Below, piece by piece: positions 56,641 to 64,000 of a stretch of DNA of 64,000 nucleotides. The position numbers were made by a program, and so were the translations under genes. Numbering within the stretch: position 1 is the first letter of the stretch; each line of letters begins with the position of its first letter. The notes beneath the pieces are model-generated. The model searched no databases. It was not told the origin of the DNA and saw only the letters and a program-made list of their open reading frames with translations. Source of the DNA: Gymnorhina tibicen (taxonomy: Eukaryota > Chordata > Aves > Passeriformes > Artamidae); the NCBI GenBank assembly GCA_013399875.1, contig VXAZ01007538.1, positions 248,001-312,000 of the forward strand, in the 5' to 3' direction.

Positions 56641-58339
56641 GGCTGGCAGAGAATACTGATATGAGAATGTAGCAATTGTAAAATTTTAGATAATGGAATC
56701 ATTCTTTCATACCTCACAGCTTGGCTTTCCGCTGCTGCCGTTCACATAGACATACACTAAGGACTAGAGCAGAAAGAGGAGACTACATCACTGTGTTGAG
56801 AACATGCACCTCTTTTTGTTAGAAGATCCTCTCCCAGCCTGGAAATTGATTTAATTTGTTAATCAAATTGGAACAATTTGCCTGTGTGGTAAATAAAATG
56901 TCTGTTTTAGCTGCTATATTGTTCCAGCTGCCCTGACTGACTGCTCACAGTGTGCCAAAATCCGCCCTTCAGTGCAATTTTACGTGATTGGGTTGGCTTC
57001 CGTGGACATTTGCCTGCAAACAGAATTTATCCCTGTGGTTTCATGAGGGACTGTAGTAAGAAGAAAATACTTTAGGAGACACAGCCTGTGAGTCGTGAAT
57101 GAAAAGTAAGAAATGTGTGGCTTGGTGTATGCCAAAATAACAAAAAGTTACCGTTTCATGGATGCTGATCAATAAAAGCTCCTAAAGTACTGAATTACTT
57201 GCTGGTGTTATCAGAGATTCATTGACAGGCAAGTGCTGGCAAAGTGATTTTATTTAAACAGGGATCTGGGGAAGCTGTTGGCAGCTGCTACAAAGAGCAG
57301 AGCCTCAAACCAGCAGAAGCATAAAGCTTAGACTTCCTCAAATATTTTAAATAGTTTTTCATTGATAGGTGCTTAGTCTCTGCAGAGCTTCTTTGTAGAA
57401 CTCCAAGCAATGATGGGATGAAAAACAAAGGAATTAAGCAAAACTGCCACATTTTTAGCCTCCTGCCTTTAGTGAACACCACAAACCTTTGACAAAAAAC
57501 AGTTCTGCAAGTCTGTCTCCACAATTTAGCATCAACCTCCTCTTGCGTGCAGTTATGGTGTCAGTGCCTTTAGGACCAGAGAAACCTCACAGACCTCCAT
57601 CAGTGGCCAGTGAGGACAAAGACTGGCATGGCAGAAATCTGAATTCACACCTCCCCAGTTTGTTCTGTATTCCATCAAAAACATTTCCTGAAAGCTGTGA
57701 ATTTATCCATGAAGCTAGGAAAGATAAGAATGTGAGGCTATAAACCTGAGATGGTGTTTATTTAAGTTGCCCATCAGCAAAAAGACTTTCTAGAATCAAT
57801 GATGTAATTTTCCTGTAATAGAGATTAGCAGTGTCTGCAGGCTGTCAGGTGGTGGGTGTCTCTGGAAGAGGGGTACAACAAAAGCATGAAAGAATAGCAC
57901 ATCTCTGGAAAGGATAAATCTAGTTCTTAATTTCAACAGTAGCTGCAGTCAACTTTTGTGGGAAACAATCCTTAGAAAATGCCCTGCATTGCATATCTCT
58001 GTGAGATTTATTTTGCCCTTTTAAATGAGGTAAACTTCAGAAAACATCCAGGCATAAACATTTCACATTTGTTTTGATCTTGCTGACTTCAAATGCCTTT
58101 CATGTATTTTTTTTTTGTATTTTGACTGTTTCAGTAAGCTTAACAACAGAAAATTAAGGGGAAAATAGGGTGGATTATCTCCATGAAAACTTAGGGAAAG
58201 GATTACTGAGTGGAGTCTAAATGTCTGAAGAAAGGAAAGAAAAAAGAAAAAGCTATAGGAATAAGAGACTGGAATAGGGTCGGATCAGATGGGTTTTTCA
58301 ATAATCAGGTCTCTCTGCTGCATCCATAACAGACAGAAG

Positions 58340-58570
58340 CCCTATCCAGTACCAAAGCCCTTCAGAGCTGGAGTCCAGACCCTTCTGGAAATCTAGTCCA
58401 AGAACTCTTTACCCTCAGTTTTCCCTGCCCTCTGGATCTCTTTGCTGCAATATCAGTTCATTATTCCTTGTTCTGTCCTCCCAGAATGTAACTTTATAAA
58501 TACTTGAATGCATTTAAGGATCATTTTTGTGTTCTCTGATGTTCAGCCTTTCTTGAAAGGTAGCGTTTTC
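58340..58570 (-). mobile_element. Possible very old CR1/L3-like remnant
   Basis: Scattered blocks such as AATCTAGTCCAAGAACTC, ATTCCTTGTTCTGTCCTCCC and GTTCAGCCTTTCTTGAAAGG follow the order of a CR1-like antisense 3' end, but with heavy divergence. A sensitive repeat search would be needed to confirm it. Confidence 0.3.
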
Positions 58571-61500
58571 TAGATGTCTGCTCATTCCCTGTGCTCTCCT
58601 TTTGTTAACCCCAATGTGGGGGCCTTCTCCTGGTCACCATCATGGCCCCGTTCCACCTCCCTCACCAGCTGCTGCCTGGCTCTTGCTGGAGATTGATTTG
58701 GAGGTGGTGCCAGCAGACTCCTTCCCAGGGTACCGTAATCCTGTGCCTGACACGCTGGGCTGGAAAGGGTGAGTAGGGTCAGGGTCTTTGGCTCTGAGGC
58801 AATGTCTTGCCCTGTGGTGCAACAGGGGCACTGGCCAAATCTGGAATGGGTGAGAAGAACTGGCCACTTCACAGGGGACTGGGGTAGGCTTAGATGTCAT
58901 TTTGGCTCTGCACAGCTTCTTGCTTTAGTGGAGCTTTTAAAATCTCAGGGGAGGTTTAAATGTGTTTTCTCTAGAGACAAATATTTGCTATATGTAATGA
59001 GATTTATGTGCTTGTAAGAAAAAGCTAACAAAGTAATTTTCATCTGCTTTTAACTATGAGATTTCAGGCTCTCCAGGGATAAATAACAGTAAATAAAATA
59101 CATAAATGATCATAAAATTTCTCTCTATCAGTAGATGAATTTTTACTTTTTGTAAACTGGGGCATAATTTTACTCAGTAGAGAGAATAAAAAAGAATTGT
59201 TGCAAGATGTTCTCCACCTGTAGTTTTCCCATGTTGGCACATAAAACTTAAGGTAAATTTTTTCATTAGAAGAAAAGATCAATTCTCAGGAAATGCTGTC
59301 ATCAGGCTCCTCTAGGACAGAGCAAGGTTATTCTATTAATTATAGTCCCAGTCACTTGTCTTACTAATGTCAAAGTCTTTATCCACAGGATTCCACCTCA
59401 ATGAACAGCTGAAGACAAGTGACGGAGCAGCATTTACAAGCTTCTTGTTTCTGCTTTCAAACACAGAAGACAGAGTGAGCTATTTGTGGATGACTCCCGG
59501 CAGGTGCAGTGTGCTCCTCCAGAGCAAATCTCAGTTTGTCCCACCTGAGACACAAGATGTTTCATCTCATGGCCTGTCGTGGGCACTGCTGCGTGAGGGG
59601 TGGGTTTCTGCTGATTTAGGGAGTAGGGTCAGGTGCTGAAGGGCCCACAGGGGATATGAGAACACAGGGGCACAACAGCGAGTGTAGGGAGGGAGGGCCA
59701 GGGTGTCTTCCAGGGTCTGGTAGTAATGAGCTCTGCTTTTTTGAACTAAGGCTGGGGTTTCACAGAGACTGCTGTAGTCAGAGGCACATCCAGCCCAATT
59801 TATCTGGTCTGTTGGGGGTGTAAATGGAGTGAAATGTAAAGAGGATGAAAAAGCCAGAGGGAGGAGGAATGTGGGGGTCGCCCTGTACCAGTCATGTTTT
59901 CTGCAAAAACCAACACACCCCTCTAGTGTTACCAGACTTTTCTTAGCATGGTGTATCGAATGTGGTGGGAAGAATATTGTCCTGGACAGATATTATATGG
60001 CTGTGCCTATATTCCTGCCCTTTCACCTTTTGCTTAGCCTAATTTAATTTTCTGGGTTTATTTTTCTGTCTGTATGTCTCTATCTAGATATTTGAATTGA
60101 CTCACACTTGAATTTCAGTAACAGTTTCACATAAAAAAGGCAACAAAATTTTTTGCTCTTTATTTCTTGGTGGTAGATGGCTAGTTGTGGCCTTGGTGCT
60201 TCTGATGTTATGGGAGGAGAGTTGGAATTATGGAAAAGTATTCTAACAGGATGTTAAAGTAGTTCTCAGTGCAGAAACGGTTAATAACTTAATGTTTCTG
60301 AAGAGCTAATTTGCTTCTGGTGTGCTTGGAACTGTAATACTGTTTCTGAGGTGGAGGTACACATCAGCATCTATACTTACAATCTTCAGGTAAATGCTTA
60401 TATATTGATAAGTTTATAGAAACACTATAAACCTAGGAATGTAACTATGAAAGAATGAGAACTGTAGATTTGTGGTAAAGGATACCACTGAATAGGTTCA
60501 GGCAGTTTACTGTGTGAGTACAGCATTTGTACTGCCCTTCAAAACCCTGTTTTGGGGAGAAGTCTCCCTGAATTCTTGAACCTGTGGTTTGCTCAGTCCC
60601 TGCAGCATGCTGAAATCTCAGAATTTATACAGCTTAAGCTTCTGTCCCTCTCAGCCTCCCTATAGAGATAATCCGAACAGTTCTGTGAAAACACAGCAAG
60701 CAGTCAGCAGCTGATAGTCTCTGAATATTTATTGGTGCTGAAGGCACGTTCTTGTCTCTAGGGTAAGTGAGAACTGCTAATCTTCTAGTATTTAGCAAAC
60801 TCTTCTGGGGCTCCCAGAAAAATTAGTTTCTGTGCAGCCCATCCTTGGTCCCTTCTTAGATTTATACTGGCCATAAATCAAGAGCTTTCTCTTGTGCTCC
60901 CTTCACCACAACAACGTAAAAGGAGGGAGAAATTGCACTAAATTCTGCAATGAAAGCCTTTCCTTCAAATGCAGTTTTTGCTTTAGTTGGGGTATACTGG
61001 AAGTATAAACAAAGCAAGGAAGCTCTTGCTGATAGTGCCTGGTAACGCTGGGATGAGTGGCTGCTTTCTTACAGGGTTTGGGATAGATATAAACCTTTTC
61101 CTACCTGGTTACAGGTTTTGCTTCTCCCTGATGCTGGTGCTGTTAGCTGGGGGTGTGGAAAGGACAAGTGAAGGGCCTTGTTATGGCCTTGCTCAGAGGT
61201 GAAGCCAAGAACCATCCCCTCTCCCCAGACACTGACGGTGCTGGCTTACTCCAGCCGAGGGCTTGAAAGGCAAATATTTTAGTGCCCGTGGAACAGTGCT
61301 CACACAGGTCACAACCACCCCTAATGTGGACCTGGGTCACTTCTCTTAACTTTGCACACAAAACTACCCCACAGAAGATCATAGAGCTCTATGTCCACCT
61401 CAGCCCATTTGGCCTCCCTTTTAGCAGCTTGTTTTAAGTGATACACAAGAATATGATGCAAAGCCCTACACTGGGAAAGGATTGGCAGCTTACTTTATCT

Positions 61501-62288
61501 CTGTCTTCACACAATTTATCTATTCCCTTATAATCTGATGTGTGCTGAGGTGTGCACCTTGGTAAATACTTTTCTCCTAGAAAACTTATAAAAGACATAG
61601 GAGAAAATCCATCTTTGGGTCAAAAAATAGATGAGAAGTGAGTGTGGTGTAGTTTAGCATCATTTGTTGTCTTTGACAGTACATGTATTTTATTTAATTA
61701 AAACCCCTAGAAAAAAAACCACATGAGGCTGTCTTTGAAAAATCTAGGAGCATCCCCACTCTCAGCAAAACTTTCTCCTTCATAGGGTTCAGTACCCTGA
61801 TTTTCATTAATGAGTGCAACAAAGGATTCTTGGAAATATGTCCAAAGGAGTTAATCTGAGGCAGTTTCTGGGTAAGATTTATTAGAATTTTCTCTAAATT
61901 CAGATTTTATGGAATTCTTTTTTACCTTTCAGGGTGTTTCAGTATTAAAAAAAACCCAACAACCAAAATAAAATGTACGTGCACGTGCATTGGGGAAAGA
62001 AAAAGATTATGGTATCCAAAGCTTTGCTCCGTCTGATCTGTTAGCATAATTTTACAGCTGTTCTCAGTTAAGCCAATTACTCACAAATCCTTTAAACGAC
62101 CCAGGGTCGCTGAGCACAGATCAAGTTCCCTCTCATTTAATTATGGCTACTACACTATATGGTATAATTGGATCTTCAAGAGAATTCCCCCCTAAGTCAT
62201 GGAGGATAGGAAAAAGCAGCCTGACCTCAAAATCAGATGTAAATGGTTAGAAAAGGGCTTTAAGTATGTGTCAAAAATTTCCATAAAG

Positions 62289-62318
62289 AGTTTGGAAAGT
62301 ATAGACTCTTTCCAAACT
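62289..62318. repeat. 11-bp inverted repeat, 8-nt loop
   Basis: AGTTTGGAAAG (62289-62299) and CTTTCCAAACT (62308-62318) are perfect reverse complements. Intergenic, no other associated signal. Confidence 0.7.
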
Positions 62319-64000
62319 TAATGTTTCATGTTGTGTTGTTTGTGGGTTTTCTTATATCCTAGAATTCCTGTTTTATGGTATTTTATAGTTTACCACTGAA
62401 TTTGAGAATCCTGGAGCTGAGTTGGCTTTACATCAACAATTCCAGGTACAGGTGTTGGGGTTTTTGGTTCTTTTTCTGGAAAACAATTAGATTCAAACAT
62501 GCCACAGGAGTGAGGCCCCTGTAGGAGTGAGAAGGTAAATACTGACGTGATATTCCCAATGCAGAATTCTGCTGGCCTTAACTATGGAGACTGTCTCATG
62601 GAGTGTTTGGACAGAGATGATTACAAAAGCTGGTTAAATATCTTGGCATTGTAATACTGTGTAAATGTGCAGGGAAAGGAAATAAATTGATCCACTCCAA
62701 GGTGCCCTAGTACAGTGTAAACTGCACTTGTCAGTGTTTTCTCTGTGTCTGACAGGGTCTTGGTACTTTGGAAATGGGGATCAGAGAATTAAGTGAAATT
62801 TCCCTCATGTTCAATTTAAACTGGCAAAGTACAATTCCAACTAAACACAAATGCAAGGAACAGTAGACAGATCTTTTATGAAAATGAATGGCTGTTTGAA
62901 GGCACAAACAGTGCATTTTCTTCTGTAGTGTGAAATTGGTTTTGCTGCTTCTTCTTCAAACAGTCCCTTGAGTGCTTTTGGATTCACAGAAGACATATTC
63001 TGTTGGTTTTGTTCTGTATTTTCTACACAGATTCCTTGAGGGCTTTAGCCCATTGCTGTATTTCTTTCCCTGAAGGGCTCAGAAAGTCTGCACGATGTTG
63101 CCTGTCAGTGAGGAAATTCCCGAAATGGCTGCTTGCTGCTTACACCTTTCCAGGCAGGGAGGGAATATGTCTTCTTTCCCTGACATCTTGAGCAGGGCTG
63201 AGGGCACAGAAATCGGTCACACTCTGGCCCTGACCTGAACACCAAGGAATTATCAACTCTTTTGTGGGGGTATCTGTAATGTAAACCAATTAGCATTGCA
63301 CTTCTTATCACTCTAACCTATCAAAAATGGGGAAACACAGCAATTTACAGAAGTATTTGGCACTTTATATCAGACATCATCTGATACACGATTGCAAAGC
63401 AGGTTCTCCAAGTAAAGGAAACATCATTCCTGAATTCAGACTCTGATCAGCCTAATAGTTGCTGTTTCCAGCTGAGAGGCAGTCTCCCAAAATGTGTCTC
63501 ACCAGGGTTTGGTGCCAGAGCACGTTGTTGTGCCAAGAGAAGCTGCCCTGGCTTGTTTATGGAGCAGCATGATGTCTCTGCTATGGCCAGGGCTCCAGCA
63601 CCGGGTTCCTGTGCTCAGAATCTCTGTGCCGAAGTCTGACCTCCCTCAAGGCAGCCTGATCTAACCATGCACGTGCAATCCTTGCTGACCAGGGTGGTTA
63701 ACCTCTGATTAGCGTGTTAGGCACAGAAATTAAACTGTATCCTTGTGCATTGGTTAGTTTTCCTTTGTCATGGAGCCAAAATCATCATGGGGTAAAAAGT
63801 GCTTTGTTAAAGTGCTTGTAGGACTTGCAGTAAAATTTCAGTCCTAGGTGACAGTTCAAGAGGTAGCAGCACTGAGCTGCTGAATATTTCAGTGAGGGAG
63901 TTTAGAGATGCCCCTCATTTGTGGATTTTGCAACATCCTAATACCCCCCCGTGCTTTATATGAGAGAGCATTCTGATAAAGAGGCTTTCTCTTATGGACT

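Larger units (their letters stand above)
51301..64000. other. Downstream non-coding region
   Basis: No recognisable coding exon on either strand. It holds a CR1 copy at 56343-56640, a doubtful older remnant at 58340-58570, a short hairpin at 62289 and short chance ORFs. In mammals a long gene-poor stretch separates KIF20B from HTR7, which is consistent. Confidence 0.6.

Noticed and set aside
1..64000. tRNA, rRNA, CRISPR, prophage, operon or other unusual multi-gene system
   Set aside because: Nothing of the kind was recognised. The window is typical vertebrate DNA with a single gene.

Overview
The window is vertebrate nuclear DNA, most likely from a bird. It is AT-rich, with introns, a CpG-island promoter and several copies of the CR1 LINE family, which dominates avian genomes. 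There are no Alu, L1 or B-type SINE sequences. The exact species cannot be read from the sequence. There is no bacterial, phage or CRISPR content.

The window holds one clearly supported protein-coding gene, KIF20B (MPHOSPH1/MPP1, the kinesin-6 family mitotic motor). It lies on the + strand, from a CpG-island promoter near 15.7-16.4 kb to a poly(A) site near 50.59 kb. I assembled it by hand from splice sites, reading phase and remembered similarity to human KIF20B. The result is one non-coding first exon and 32 coding exons (18465-50424). All phases are compatible and the predicted product is 1823 aa, against 1820 aa for the human protein. Layout of the protein: N-terminal extension (about 1-70), kinesin motor (about 70-474) with P-loop, switch I and switch II intact, a long coiled-coil stalk (about 555-1600), and a basic C-terminal tail with proline-directed S/T sites. 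No frameshift or in-frame stop was found.

Region by region. 1-15.68 kb: upstream non-coding DNA with one antisense CR1 copy (3107-3402) and two exon-like but unassigned segments, one per strand. 15.69-16.40 kb: CpG island with a ZNF143-like site and a CCAAT box next to a TTCGAA (CHR) element, as expected for a G2/M gene. 16.1-50.6 kb: KIF20B. Intron 19 contains a plausible early stop plus poly(A) signal, which could make a short motor-plus-half-stalk isoform, and also a sense CR1 reverse-transcriptase remnant. Intron 28 contains a perfect 16-bp hairpin. The last intron contains a CR1 tip. 50.6-64 kb: non-coding DNA with a compact second CpG cluster at 51.14-51.30 kb (possible lncRNA promoter), one further CR1 copy, and no recognisable coding exon.

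I found no undescribed multi-gene system. The most interesting signals concern transcript architecture: the intronic polyadenylation isoform, the two-donor exon 15, an out-of-frame cryptic exon in intron 18, and the CpG cluster just past the gene end.
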